A stretch of 64,000 nucleotides of DNA from Amoebidium appalachense (taxonomy: Eukaryota > Ichthyosporea), in the NCBI GenBank assembly GCA_963693365.1, contig CAVNZM010000007.1:1-64000 (forward strand). Direction: 5' to 3'. The notes under the pieces are model-generated. The model was not told the origin of the DNA. It worked only from the letters and a program-made list of their open reading frames with translations, and did not search any database. Below, piece by piece: positions 16,236-28,219 of this stretch; the stretch's first letter is position 1; the number at the start of each line of letters is the position of its first letter. A program made the translations under genes and the position numbers.

Positions 16236-18907
16236 ACGAGAAAAATAACAGGATGACGTGAAGCAGATGTATAAGGAAACCAAGTAGTTGACATGGCGGG
16301 GCGGGGCGCTGAGGCAAGAACGAGGATGTTCAGGGGGGGGGGGGGGGGGGGGGGACGGGGGAGTAGTATACCATGTAGAGCCTGGGGGCCACCGACTCGA
16401 AAAAACGATAGCAAAACGAATACGTGTAAGTGCCGTGAGCGTGACGACCATGGTCCGCGTGCATACAGTGTGGTTACACCCCGGGAACTTTGAGTGTGTG
16501 GGAGCAGATGCACAAACTGCATGGTGCATGTGCGTGTTTATGTGTGTGTGTGCCTGTATATGGTTTCCTCCCTGGGGGGGGGGGGGGGGGGGGGTTTCAG
16601 AAGAACGGTGAACATGCCTTTAGGACTGTTTCCCCAAAAGCGACACCACATGCACCAGCCTGTTATTAGCACACAAGGAGTGGAGGAAGTGTGAGGCACG
16701 CCCTTAGGGTCGAGTGCGCGTGTGTTGTGTGCCCGTGTGGGCCAGCAAAGAGCCTAAAATTAGGGTGACAAGTGCAGGTCGCGAGGAAGAAATAATGGGT
16801 GTCCCCCACCCCCACGACACACAAGGCAGGGAAACAACCTTGCTGCTCCAGCAGGTATGCAGCAGTGAGGAGGTCGGCCAGTAGCGCCATAGCTGCAGAC
16901 TTTCAAGGCAGAGGGAGTGGGTTGGGTGGGCACAGTTGCACGGGGTCGTGGAGGCGAGAGGGCAAGAGAGGCCCCCTGGATTATAGTAGCATCAATAAAC
17001 GAGTGGACACGACAGCAGTAGTGTATGTGCCCCTTTCTCTAGGTGTAGGGCGCGTTAACAGGTCACAATTTGTCACTGAGAAAAAACAAAGAAAGACTGT
17101 CGTAACAGCATGCGGCCACGTACGCTCTGTCCGCTTTCAACTTGGCGCCAAAAAAAAAATGTTGTGCATGCGGCAGCGTATGGCTTTTTCTTTCCGCGGC
17201 CCTCGAGCAAAAAAAAGTGCGTAGCTCCCTACATCTAACGGCTGCCAAAGACCCCCATCACTCAGTGAACTCTCAGTCTCAAAAATACAGAGTCTTACAG
17301 GGTCGACATGTTTTTGATTTTCATTCTTTTAAGTTTAACAGCTTTTACTCATGTTTTTTTCAAAAAAAGAGCTATATACCTCCAAAAAATGAAAGACGTA
17401 CAGCATTGAGAGGTTTTCAGAGCTTATTAATATTGACTGAAAAATTACTATGCAACAGTTCTAAATTCAGTCTTACTTTCCCCCCAAGTAGTGGAGATTT
17501 TCGGTCAACGGTTAGCACAGCCAATAGTAAACGCTATCGGTCAACGAGGGGCCGGCCTGAGGGCGTTCCTATACGCGTCGAGGGCGGCTGCCCGCCGTCG
17601 AAATAAGATTGGGCCCGGTTAGATTGTGGTTGATTTCTTTATTATTGAAAGTTTTTCAACATCGTACATCGAGGTGTGGCAAATCTCTCAGTCTAAAATA
17701 CACTGAATATTTTGTAGGGTGACTATGTCAGCCCATCGAGAGCCGGCCCGGATTCGCGGAACGAGTCAATAACGCAATACTGTCCGCTGATTAGCTAAAT
17801 GTCACGCAATGCTTCTATTTACACCCTGAGCAATGGTCGCTTGACAACCGCCGGTTGTCGGCGAGTGAGGCTCGTTTTCTTTTGTGATACAGTCGGTATA
17901 CTCATATATATGTATATGACAACATTCGCCGTTACCACGCGCGCCAAAGGGTTCTTATGCATGTATCAATCCATTATATAGCCAAACCTCATATCTATTC
18001 CTGCTTAAAAAAAAACACATTCGCATTTCAAATCTATGCCTATCTGACCTCGCTCCATATTTGGCAATACTCGTTCGTGTCATGCTTGTCATCCACGCGC
18101 CATTCGAATTTCGTTTTTCCATTTCTTCAATGTGGCACCCCACACAAGGCATCATGCACACCACAGCAAGGTCAAGGGTATCTTCACGGGTTAAACAGCT
18201 GCCCCGGTTCCTTGGCGGCGCGTTCTCTTTCCCCCTGCAGCAACCATTCCAGTTAGCACAAGGGGCTCTGTGAACCACCCTGGCACAGTCACACGACTGT
18301 GGACGCAATTGCACAGCTGGTGGTTTCTCAATGTATATGCACACCCTGGCCATAGGCACACAACCCGTCAATCTGGGATTCAGCGAAGGGAAGAGAGCCA
18401 AACCATCTTACTCTTGCTGAATCTTCACACGGGAAATAGCCACACAAACATACCGACCCGCTCTCGCGAGACGCAAGATAAGTCCAGAATTTCTTGGGTC
18501 TCAGAGCCCAACACCATGATCGAATGCAACACCACCATAACCGAATATGCATGCCACCGTGACTGAAGTTAGGCAGATGACTACGCCCTGTGTTTTTGGG
18601 CTCAAAAGGTAGTGTTTGTGTAGGTAATGCCCCCACCTCCCCCTCACTCACCCATCCACCCACCACCGATACCACCACCATTATATACTACCACCATCCC
18701 CAAGCCGATCCGGTTGCCCTCCCCCCCTCCCCTCCCCCCCTTACCCCACACGTGCCCTGCATCCACCTTTGATCCTCCCCCCTCCCCCTCCCCCCCCCCC
18801 CCTCCCCCCCCCCCCCTCCCACACCTACCCCTCATCCATAGATATAGGAAATAACCTCGCCCCTTCCCCCCTCCCCCTCCTCCCAATACAAACCGGCCCA
18901 CAGTTCA

Positions 18908-18952
<45 letters not shown>

Positions 18953-19974
18953 TATAACGTGCATGCGCGCACACACACACAGATACACACACATACACCC
19001 CTACGCCCACACACACACATGCACGCACATGCACACGCACACCCACCCAAAGACATGTGCATACACCCACACACACACACACACACACACACCGTGACAC
19101 ACACACACACACACACACACAACACAATATAACGTGCATGCACGCGCGCACACACACACACATACACACGTGAGCGCACGCACTCACACTGTACACGCAC
19201 ATGCACGTTACAAACAAGACTGGGCATGTGCATGAACACAGGCCCATGTACACAGTCACACAAGCGTGGCAATCAGACACAAGCACATGCATACGAAGCA
19301 GCATGAGGCCCACACCACTCCCACACACAATTAACGTACAGGCACATCACACAGTCATACAGGATACACATCTCTCACACACAGGCCAACGGCCATTATG
19401 CACAAGCCGTCCTGCCTCGCAAATTTTACCCCTGAATTTTAAAAAACGAGCAAGAGCTATGGATTTAACAAACCATATGCTTGCATGTGTGTGTGACACC
19501 GTGTGTGCGGAATAATATGGCGACTCATGATACATAATATTATGCCTAATAATGTGTGCGTGTTTTTCAAATTGTGTGCATGTGTGTGCACGTGCACTGT
19601 GTGTGTGTGTGTGACACTGTGACATTGTGTGTATGTGTGCATGTGTGTATGTGCATGTCCCAGTGTGACACTGTGTCTGGTAGTGCGTGACACTGTGACA
19701 TTGTGTGTGCGTGTGTGTGTGCGTGCGTGCGTGCGCACGCGCATGATGTGACCCTCAAGTATCCCAATACAGGTGATCATGGGCATTGCCAGAGTGCTAA
19801 GGCGTGTGGTATGCCTGCACGTGCACGTAACGTGTGTATGTGTCGGAATGGAGCAGAAAGAAAACAAAGCCATAGGAGGGACGGATGTATTCATGGGGCG
19901 GCTTCCCCAGGGGAGGGGGGGGGGGGAAGGGGGGGGGGAGGGGGGGGGAGGGGGGAGGGGGGGGGGGGGGGGGT
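15966..19974. other. Long spacer with low-complexity tracts, no supported gene
   Basis: G runs at about 16106-16122, 16333-16354 and 16575-16594; an interrupted C tract at about 16156-16220; C-rich stretch at 18715-18825; CA-rich DNA at 18905-19385; GT-rich DNA at 19590-19740; G tract at 19912-19973. Between about 16650 and 18600 the composition is more balanced and AT-richer. Short frames there (for example minus-strand 17955-18401) resemble no family I know. Confidence 0.45.
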
Positions 19975-20092
19975 TCCATGTGTCATGAAGTACGGAGTAC
20001 ACCTTTGCAACGGGCAACATAAAACAGAATGAAAACCACACGTAAAGAGTATGCATTATATACAGAGACCATTCTCAGGGGAGGTTCACGTC
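19975..20092 (+). repeat. Dispersed repeat family, partial copy E
   Basis: Directly follows a G tract: TGTCATGAAGTACGGAGTAC, then AAAACCACACGTAAAGAG, ATACAGAGACCATTCTCAGG and GGTTCACGTCATGA. Closest to the copy at 30073. A (GT)n tract of about 90 bp follows. Confidence 0.5.
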
Positions 20093-20101
20093 ATGATTTT
20101 T

Positions 20102-20201
<100 letters not shown>

Positions 20202-20326
20202 ACGGTGTGTGTGTTGTGTGTGTGTTGGTGGGGGGGTGTTACCTCTCTGTGCAGGAGGCTTGGGCCGTTTTTTCTGGGCCGTAGTATCGGCAGCCTGCAG
20301 GGGGTTGAGATCAGCTTGATAGCCAC

Positions 20327-20912
20327 ATGGTCCGAATAGTCTTGGCATGCCCATATATGGTCTGGATAGTCTTGGCATGCCCATATATGGTCTGGATAGT
20401 CTTGGCATGCCCATTAACGGTCTGCATAGTCTTGGCATGCCCATATATGGTCTGGATAGTCTTGGCATGCCCATATATGGTCTGGATAGTCTTGGCATGC
20501 CCATTAACGGTCTGCATAGTCTTGGCATGCCCATATATGGTCTGGATAGTCTTGGCATGCCCATTAACGGTCTGCATAGTCTTGGCATGCCCATATATGG
20601 TCTGGATAGTCTTGGCATGCCCATATATGGTCTGGATAGTCTCGGCATGCCCATATACGGTCTGGATAGTCTTGGCATGCCCATATATGGTCTGGATAGT
20701 CTTGGCATGCCCATATATGGTCTGGATAGTCTTGGCATGCCCATTAACGGTCTGCATAGTCTTGGCATGCCCATATATGGTCTGGATAGTCTTGGCATGC
20801 CCATATATGGTCTGGATAGTCTCGGCATGCCCATATATGGTCTGGATAGTCTTGGCATGCCCATATGTGGTCTGGATAGTCTTGGCATGTCCATGTATGG
20901 TCTGAAGAGTCT
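20327..20912. repeat. 30-bp minisatellite, about 19 units in two main variants
   Basis: Unit of 30 bp beginning CTTGGCATGCCCATATATGG. Variant A has ATATATGGTCTGGATAGT; variant B has ATTAACGGTCTGCATAGT. From 20341 the order is roughly AABAABABAAAAABAAAA, the last units and a few inner ones carrying single changes (CTCGG, ATGTGG). Since 30 is a multiple of 3, several frames on both strands stay open and give 10-residue repeats (plus MPIYGLDSLG; minus MPRLSRPYMG). Variant B changes amino acids in these frames and no start, splice or family evidence favours any of them, so I treat the array as noncoding. Confidence 0.9.
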
Positions 20913-21312
20913 AAGGCCTACACCTAAATACCTCCGCCACTCCCTTTTCCCACTGCTTCCCCCCTGTGGGAATCATAACAGGATTGCTGTGCATAGGGCT
21001 GTTTGTGCCCACACATGTTGTGGTTGCTTGCTTTGCGCTCATGAAGTTTGAGCATGCTGTGTCCGCATGTGCACAAATTCATGTGTGTAGCCAACAGCCG
21101 TGGTTTGTCAGTGTTGGTGTGATGGTGTGCCATTGTGTGTTTGACTCGTTGATTATTCTCACGAGGGATGCGCACGAGTGTGTGTGGTCTTGTGTGTGCC
21201 TTTGTGGAGCGGTGGGAGTCACACCACATGTGTGTACATGGTGCTGATGTGTGCCTGCCACCCTTCTGGCCTGTGTGTGCCCCCCCCCCCCCCCACACAC
21301 ACACACACACAC
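20913..21312. other. Spacer or intron downstream of the TRIM-like coiled-coil exon
   Basis: Follows the GT-rich donor of the coiled-coil exon on the minus strand. Further 3' exons of that gene (TRIM proteins often end in a C-terminal domain) may lie here or beyond, but none can be recognised. Confidence 0.3.
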
Positions 21313-22821
21313 CTTCAGTGTTGGCGTGTGGCCCCCCAAATTCCCCTCCTCGTCGCTGGGCCAGTGCACGTGCGCCCTGCGGTGGTGGAACTGCCTGGGG
21401 GTGCGCACGGCCTGAGCCACGGTCTGCCTCAGCCGCAGCAGCCCGGCCACATCCGTGGCCCCCTGCTGCTGCGCCTCCACCAGCGCCCCCAGCAGCCCCT
21501 CCAGCCGCCCCGTGGCCTTGCCCACCCGGCCGGCAATCTCCTGCAGCGCCTGCACCTCCTTGCCGTCCGCCTCCACACACTTGCCCTCGTACGCCCCCTG
21601 CAGCCGTGAAAGCTTGCGCACCCTCTTGCCCTGCAGCTGCGCAGCCACGGTGTCACTGCACTATTACTGCACACAGGCAAAGATACATGCACCTCAAGGC
21701 AAACATATTCATATCTGACACATCCTTGGGCCACACACTGACACATAGCAGCCAACCTAGTCCAACACACCTATCCATCCATATATGCAGCCGCCACCCA
21801 CACAAACACCAAGACACACGATTGGAAAATACAGCAGCTAGAATATACGGGCCAGCCCAGTGATTGGCTCCCGGTCATGCGCCTTCACGCCATGGCCCAC
21901 CTTTGCCAGTGCCTGGCTGGCAGCTGCCTCGACCTGGCCCACGCAGGTGTCTGCTTTTTTTGCAGGGCAGCCAGCTGCTGGGCCAGGGCCGTGCGGCCGG
22001 CCGGCAGCAGGGTGGGGGCGCTGCTAAGCTCGTCGACCAGCGAGTCCCTGGCGCAGTCCCCGTGCGCGGGCAGGCACAGCACACACAGCGCCTGCACGTG
22101 CCACCCACACACCATGCCTGCTGCCCGCCCGTGCAGCCCACACACCACTGCCGCTGGCCCCACTGTGGCCGCCTGCACCGTGGGGTTGGCCGGTGCCGGC
22201 TGGGCCTGGCTGGGGGCTGGCGGCTGAGGCTCCGCCTGGCCTGCCGGGGGCATGCAGTCGGCTGCAGGCGCAGGGCCTGCTGGGGGCTGCCTTGGCTCGT
22301 CCGCGGGGGGTGGGGGCTGGGCAGGTGAAGACTCAACCGGGGGTAGCGGTTGGGCCGGCAGTAAGGGCTGGGGCGGTGGAGGCTGGGAGAGTGCTGGGGG
22401 CTGTGAAAGAGGGGGTGGCTGAGAAGGTGGGGGGGGCTGAGAGAGTGGTGGTTGCTGGGCACCCGGCGTGACGGGGGATATGGGGCTATGGGCAGCATGC
22501 ACGTGTGCTGTCGGCTGAGGGGCCTCAATAGCCCTCATGCGGTCCCTCTCTGCCCTTTTTTCCCTAAGGGCGTAGATGGCATTCTTGATCTGCTCGTTCA
22601 GCTCAAAGAAGTTGCCAGGTGGCGGCTCCAGAGACATCAACCCACACCTCTCAAAGGGGCATCTGACGGCCTTGCCGCTGCCGCTGTCGATGGTGGCCCC
22701 CTTGATGCACCCGTGGCACATAGTGTGGCGGCAGGCCGGCAGCACATAGGGGTGGTGGCCCTCCTTGCACCAGTAGTCCCGCCCACACAGCGGGCAGTTC
22801 ATGCACACGGGCGCCGGGGTG
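21313..22821 (-). CDS. TRIM-like protein: RING, B-box and coiled coil (partial)
   Basis: First exon seen runs from the acceptor at 22821 to about 21934. It encodes a C3HC4 RING (VCMNCPLCGRD, then LPACRHTMCHGC, then VRCPFERC), a helix (FFELNEQIKNAIYALREKR), about 110 residues rich in Pro/Gln, and a B-box-like Cys/His array (CGLHGRAAGMVCGWHVQALC, then VLCLPAHGDC). A helical segment LAQQLAALQKK follows. A second exon, 21655-21313, is helical throughout (RLEGLLGALVEAQQQGATD) and ends at an AAG donor inside a (GT)n tract. RING plus B-box plus coiled coil is the tripartite motif of E3 ubiquitin ligases. Phase allows a direct join (GCCAG donor to TGCAG acceptor). Alternatively, a one-base change in the A7 run near 21955 opens a longer helical reading (ADTCVGQVEAAASQALAK). 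The start and the 3' end are missing. Confidence 0.65.
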
Positions 22822-23145
22822 CTGCATGGTGTAAGGTGTGAACAGGTGGTGTGGTGTACACAGGGCCAGATATGAAACACACACACACTCGCGGGAACAG
22901 TGGGTGTGTCTCAACATCCATTCAACATGGTTTGAAGTGAGTGTCCATGCATGTCCACACACCACCAATGCAGCTACTGTGCTCAATATGAACAACGGGG
23001 CCCCTGCTGCGCCGCTTCCTCTTTGGGTTTAGTATTGCAGCACTAGCATCATGCACATGGGGGATGTGTGGGGGCACACCAAGCTGGTGTATGGGGGATA
23101 AAACGCGCAGCCGCTGGGGGCGAGGGGAGAGACGGGGGCGTGGGG

Positions 23146-23170
23146 GGAGAGGGGGGGGGGGGGGGAAAGG
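23146..23170. repeat. G tract in a probable intron
   Basis: G-rich run between the proline-rich exon and the RING exon. Confidence 0.8.
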
Positions 23171-23198
23171 GGGTTGATATTGGCTAGAGCACACCCAC

Positions 23199-24403
23199 CT
23201 GGCCTGGTGCTGCCCGTGGCCATGGTGCCTGCTGCCTGCCCCACCCCCACCTGTGGCCCCACCCTGTCAGCCACTACCATGTGCCTGTGCACATGCCGGG
23301 CCACGTATCCACCCATGCACACAGCAACATCACACGTGCACCACACACGACCACCTAGCAGGCACGTACCCTCCTTGCCTGGCTGGTGTGCATGCTGCTG
23401 GCTGGGCCCTGAGTGGTGGCCACGGCCTGGCTGTGGCCCCACTGCCTGCTGGGGGGGGACGGACTGAACGGTTGCATACATGCCAGGATAGGGAAAGACC
23501 ACCGTGCTGGGGGGGGGCTGCTTGAGCGCTATGTGGGGCATGCCTGTCCCCTCCACATGCGGGGCGGGGGTGGGGAGGGCTGAGGGCAGGGCCACGGTGG
23601 CGGGGGGCTGCTGTTCGTCGTCCGACATGCTGTAGCCCCCGTCCCCCTCCACTGCACGTGCAGCCCCCTGCCCTGCCCCCTGCTGCACGTGGGACCCTGC
23701 CTGTGCCTGTGTCCCTGCATGCACGGCATGGGGCGGCTGCCGGCCTGGACGCCTGCGCCTGCCTGGCTGCCTGTGTGGGGCCGAAACAACACCACCCGGG
23801 GGTGCAGGCCGGCGCAGGGGGCTGGGTGTAGCCTGGAGGGAGAGGCTGCGGGCCGGGGATGGCTCCTGAGGGGGGGTTGCGGGGCTTGGGGGAGGGGCCG
23901 GGGGTGGACCCGGAGACTGGGCCTCGGGGGTGTAGGGGGGGTCGGTGACTGTCTCGTTCATCGGCCATGTGCCGTCCTGGGCGCCCTCCTCCCCCTCGGG
24001 CCCACTCTCCCCCTCGGATGCACCGCTGTGGCCCTCTGCCAGCCTCTTCAACCGTGTGATGCCCCCCCTCGGCCCAGCGCATGCGGTCCAGAGCCACACT
24101 CCTCTCCTGCTCGATCTCTGCCAGTCCCTTGTGCAGCTTCTGCAGCTGCTCCTTTGCTGCCTCCACCCTCGCTCTGAGGGCTGGCTCCAGGCCCATATCC
24201 GTGCAGCTGTTGAGGGCTGTAGTGGCCTCGGCATACTGGGCCGTGGCCTTGGGCCCGAGGTACTGGTCGATGCCGGCCTGGCGCTGGCTGAGGGCCTCCA
24301 GCTTGTCCTTTTGCCTCTGCAGCTCATGCTCGGCATCCTGCAGACAGCGGAACCGTGGCCGGCAGCACCCAGCAAGGTCCCTGCGGGGTGTCCTCTTCTT
24401 GGC
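23199..24403 (-). CDS. Coiled-coil, proline-rich exon of an unidentified protein (possibly the same gene as the RING exon)
   Basis: The acceptor TCCCCCCAG precedes 24403, and the peptide starts AKKRTPRRDLAGCCRPRFRC, followed by a strong charged coiled coil (DAEHELQRQKDKLEALSQRQ; LRARVEAAKEQLQKLHKGLA). At RMRWAEGG the frame as written is lost at a G7 run (plus-strand C7 at 24062-24068). With six G it continues as ITRLKRLAEGHSGASEGESG into a long Pro/Ser/Gln-rich region with an SMSDDEQQPP segment. Candidate donors are AAGGAG-GTACGTGCC inside it and CCAG-GTGGGT at 23199. It precedes the RING exon in transcription order, so both may be one gene, but phases do not match without adjustment. An ATGGCC in good context near 23222 could instead start the RING gene. 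Family unknown. Confidence 0.45.
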
Positions 24404-24796
24404 CTGGGGGGACTGAGGCGCTAGTCAGCCGTGTGTGTGTGAGGGCCACAGGGCCGCTACGACTACGTGGCTGCCTGGCCAGCAGCAAGCACAGACACAC
24501 CACCCACACACTGCCGCACAGCAAGGGGTTGTGCAAGACACGTGTTCAGGCTCCACGAGCAATAGCACTTGCTGGCCTCTTGGGTGCGGGCGGTTCAAAC
24601 AGCATATCAGGGGCACTAACTAATGTTTTAGGTGGGAATTACCAACTTCCTGAATGTTCTCTTCACTGTTAAATTGTGATCACGCAACGACCACACTAAT
24701 ATTTGATAAGCACACTATTATTTATTAGTTATTCATTATTACATTATCACTAGTGTTCCTCTCAAGCCCTGCTGGATTGCTTCTTTCGCCCATGGC
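24404..24796. other. Spacer between the coiled-coil exon and the C2H2 gene
   Basis: An AT-rich segment at about 24615-24760 separates two GC-rich gene regions. Upstream exons of the coiled-coil gene would have to lie here or beyond. None is recognised. Confidence 0.3.
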
Positions 24797-25737
24797 CTAA
24801 CACATATGCCTCACCTCCCCACCCACCTTTTCTGTGCCCTCTCCCTCGGGCTCTGGGCCATGCTCGGTTTCCTCCACAGTGTCCACAGAAGAGTATCGCC
24901 GCGGCCAACGAGACCCCGCATCGACTGCACATAGCAACCTTAGTTTGTGCTGGGGGTTTGCAAACACCCATAACGACACAGTGCAGGTCACGTGGAGGAC
25001 AATAAAAAGCCACCATAGTGCCCCCACCAACACCATGCCCCACTAACTCAGTACGTCTTCTGTGGCCCACACTCACCACCCATCACACCTGCCGCCCGTC
25101 TGTTGTCGAATGCAGATTTTATCTTCGAAATGTGTTTGTTTGACAAGACTTCAAAGGGTACGGGGGTATTAAACCTTTCTCCTCTGCATAGCTGGTCAAC
25201 TATGAAAGCAACGGGAACGAACAACAGCACGGGTATGTAATAGCAAAATATCTGCCCAACCCTCCCCTTACCCCCCAGTTCCCCCCAACACCTTTCCCTG
25301 TATCCAAAACACGCACAAACACTCAAAAAGGAAGAAGAAGAAGAAGAAGAAGAAGAAGAACACACACAGACACACAGAGAGAAATGGTGTTGAAAGAGAA
25401 AGAGAGAGGTGACGCCTTTGCACACGCCGTTGGGGTTAGGGTATGGTTAGGGTTTAGGGTTCCTTCTCCCCACCTCTGCCACCTTTCCTGCCCTCTACCT
25501 CATGAGCATTCCCCAAGAACAGCCTTTTTTTCCGTGCATGGAAGATGGTTAGTGGGCCCTACACCTACCCCATGTCAGGCGATCGCGAGGCAGACCGTGG
25601 CCTGCGAGCCGCAGGTGGCAGTTAAGGTCCTCCCTAGAGTCGAAGACCTGCAGGCAGTACAGCCTCTGGCACTGGTTGAGCTGGAACTTGAACCCCTCCT
25701 GGGCTGGGGCAGCGCCGCCGCCTTCTTGACCCTCCAT
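24797..25737 (-). CDS. Small protein with one C2H2 zinc finger, three exons
   Basis: Exons 25737-25569, 25181-25089 and 24924-24797; total 390 nt, 129 residues, in phase throughout. Exon 1 starts MEGQEGGGAAPAQEGFKF and carries one zinc finger, CQRLYC then 12 residues then H, five residues, H (DSREDLNCHLRLAGH), within the CX2-4CX12HX3-5H pattern. Exon 2 encodes ERFNTPVPFEVLSNKHISKI and KSAFDNRRAA. Exon 3 is Arg-rich then acidic (VDTVEETEHGPEPEGEGTEK), ending HMC. Donors are GTAGGT and GTGTGA; acceptors are GCAGAG and TGTGCAG, the first being weak. A lone finger with an acidic tail could bind nucleic acid or protein; no family is recognised. An in-frame Leu-Ala-Pro stretch upstream of the ATG is open, so an earlier start is possible. 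An alternative frame of exon 3 spells a CxxC pair (CSRCG, CGHCGG). Confidence 0.5.
25329..25361. repeat. (GAA)n trinucleotide repeat
   Basis: About ten GAA units in the intron of the C2H2 gene. Confidence 0.9.
25434..25461 (+). repeat. Telomere-like motif cluster
   Basis: GGTTAGGG, GGTTAGGGTTTAGGGTT: three to four TTAGGG/TTTAGGG-type units interrupted by TAT, in the intron of the C2H2 gene. Confidence 0.55.
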
Positions 25738-26701
25738 GTTTACGTGCGTAGGTGCCAAAACCTATGCTATGGCCCATGGAAAGGTATATATCTTTAGTCA
25801 TGTTGGCCCTTTGTCTTTCTAGCAAACATATTCTATTCGAACATGACTGGAACGACTACATACAACCGTCTGATGAACAGATCTTCCGAAGGCTTCCTTG
25901 AGGCACTGCTCTGTTAACGTTTAGCCAAAAGTCTTGAGCGTGGATCCGTGACCGAAATTTCATGTAAACTTTAGGATGTCTTTACACTTAACGCGCCGCA
26001 AGCCCTACACAAATGCGGGAAAAAACATTTAGGCATCTTGTACCCGGTGCGGATTACGTAACAGAAAAAACAAAAAAGAAAGTACAAGTTGAAGCACTGG
26101 AGTCTAGACGGTGGCCCTGCTACTAACTTACGGGCTGCCGTCGCTGTATGTACGTGCATCACCAGTGCACGTGTGTTTGGGCTTGACGGCCCCGAAGAAG
26201 CCATAGCTAAGAACTCTAGACCCAAAACTGTGCGTTCATGCCCGACGGACATATTGCCTGCCTGTCTGCTTACATGTGTGCGTGTGGTGCATGCGCGTGA
26301 ATGTGTGCACACGTGTGTGTAGAGAAGGGCAGGCAGCCCTTATACTGACTTCTGGGGGCTCCCCACTCCCTCGCTTTCTTGGGCAACCCCCCCCTCCCCC
26401 TCTCCCCCCCCCCCCCCCCCCCCCCCCCCCCCGACACACACACACACACACGGTATACATACACGGTATACATACACGCACCGTGGCCATCCGATCCCCA
26501 CGGCCCCCACCACCCGCCGCCCACACGCACCAACCCATCTAAACCGGCCTTACTAGCTGCCACTTAATCGACGTGACCGGACCAAATAGGTCTTTCTCCT
26601 CATCCGAGATATCTAGACCGTCCCACCTTCCCTGCTTCTCCTTGCCTAGCCTTTGCCGGCAGCCACACACAGTGCACGGTAAACTTTAAAATGGATTTTA
26701 T
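25738..26701. other. Spacer between the C2H2 gene and PSMA4
   Basis: Upstream of the minus-strand C2H2 gene and downstream of PSMA4. Contains a C tract at about 26387-26432 followed by a short (CA)n. No coding sequence is recognised. Confidence 0.4.
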
Positions 26702-28169
26702 TTACTTCTTTTCCTTGGCGGCCTTCTCCTGCTCCTGCAGCTCCTTGCCCTTTGCCAGCAGGGTGTCTGCAAGCTCTCTGCTGAGGGGCTCAAACACCGT
26801 CTTGCCGTCCCGCCGTGACAGCGTGGCAAACTCCACTGCACCAAAGAGTCAGTGCCCTGCCCTGCACGTGCCTGTGTGCTGCCCGTGCCTGTGTGTGTGT
26901 GTGTGGGGGGGGGGGGGAGGGGTGCACGAGTGCACAGCATGCCTGCCTGTGTGCTTGTGTGCCTGTGTGCACGCCTGCCTGTAAGGCTGTGGGGCTGTGT
27001 GGCCGTGTGCAATCTGCATGGCTGCATTGCTGTGAATGTGTATGTGTGTGCCTGACCCGGTATGTGTGTACACGTGTGCTTGCATGTGTGCACGTGTGTG
27101 TGCCTGCGTGTGTGCATGTGCCTGCATGTGTCGATGTGTGTGCCTGCATGTCTTTGTCTGCACGTGCACATGTGCCCATGTGCCTGCCTATGTGCCCATG
27201 TGCCTGCCTATGTGCCCATGTGCCTGCCTATGTGCCCATGTGCCTGCCCATGTGCCCATGTGCCTGCCTATGTGCCCATGTGCCTGCCCATGTGCCTGCC
27301 TATGTGCCCATGTGCCTGCCTATGTGCCCATGTGCCTGCCCATGTGCCTGCCTATGTGCCCATGTGCCTGCCTATGTGCCCATGTGCCTGCCCATGTGCC
27401 TGCCTATGTGCCCATGTGCCTGCCTATGTGCCCATGTGCCTGCCCATGTGCCCATGTGCCTGCCTATGTGCCCATGTGCCTGCCTATGTGCCCATGTGCC
27501 TGCCCATGTGCCTGCCTATGCGCTCATGTGCCTGCCGATGTGCCCATGTGCCTGCCCATGTGCCTGCCTATGTGCCCATGTGCCTGCCCATGTGCCTGCC
27601 TATGTGCCCATGTGCCTGCCTATGTGCCCATGTGCCTGCCCATGGGCCTGCCTATGTGCCCATGTGCCTGCATGTGTGCTTGGTGTGTGCCTGCATGTGT
27701 GTTTGGTGTGTGCCTGCATGTGCCAGCATGTGTGCCCCTGCAAGCGCCTGCATGTGTTCGTGTGCCTACATGTGTGCTTTGTGTGCCTGCATGTGTGCAT
27801 GTGCCTGCACGTGTGTGCCCGGTTGTGCCTGCATGTGTGTGCCTGCATGTGTGCATATGTTGTTGCTGTGCCTGCATGTGGTGCTGTGCCTGCATGCACG
27901 TACGCTTGTCGGAGCTCAGGGTGGTAGAATCCATGGTCTTAGTCAGGACCTTGACGGCCAGCATGAGGGCATCCTGCAGGCCCATGTCGTCCTTGTAGTC
28001 CTGCTTGAGGATGCTCTGTGCCGCCTGCACACACCCACCGTATGAGCTGCTGGCCTAAAGGCATGCAAGCATGCATGTGCACACCATGCACCAGAACTCC
28101 AATGTGCCTCCTTATGCACACCGTTTAACAGGATACCCCCCCCCCCCCTGTGTGTGGTGTGTGAGGGGG

Positions 28170-28219
<50 letters not shown>

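Noticed and set aside
17955-18401. Minus-strand 148-codon frame with an IAKYGARS segment faintly like the retrotransposon
   Set aside because: The resemblance covers only a few residues, and the rest matches nothing; too weak to call a fragment.
21168-24424. Plus-strand frames opposite the RING and coiled-coil exons
   Set aside because: Ala/Pro/Arg-rich shadows of GC-rich minus-strand exons; the RING and B-box patterns and splice phases support only the minus strand.
26815-27998. Plus-strand frames over 300 codons rich in Cys/Pro/Ala
   Set aside because: They translate the PSMA4 intronic minisatellite on the opposite strand to the gene.
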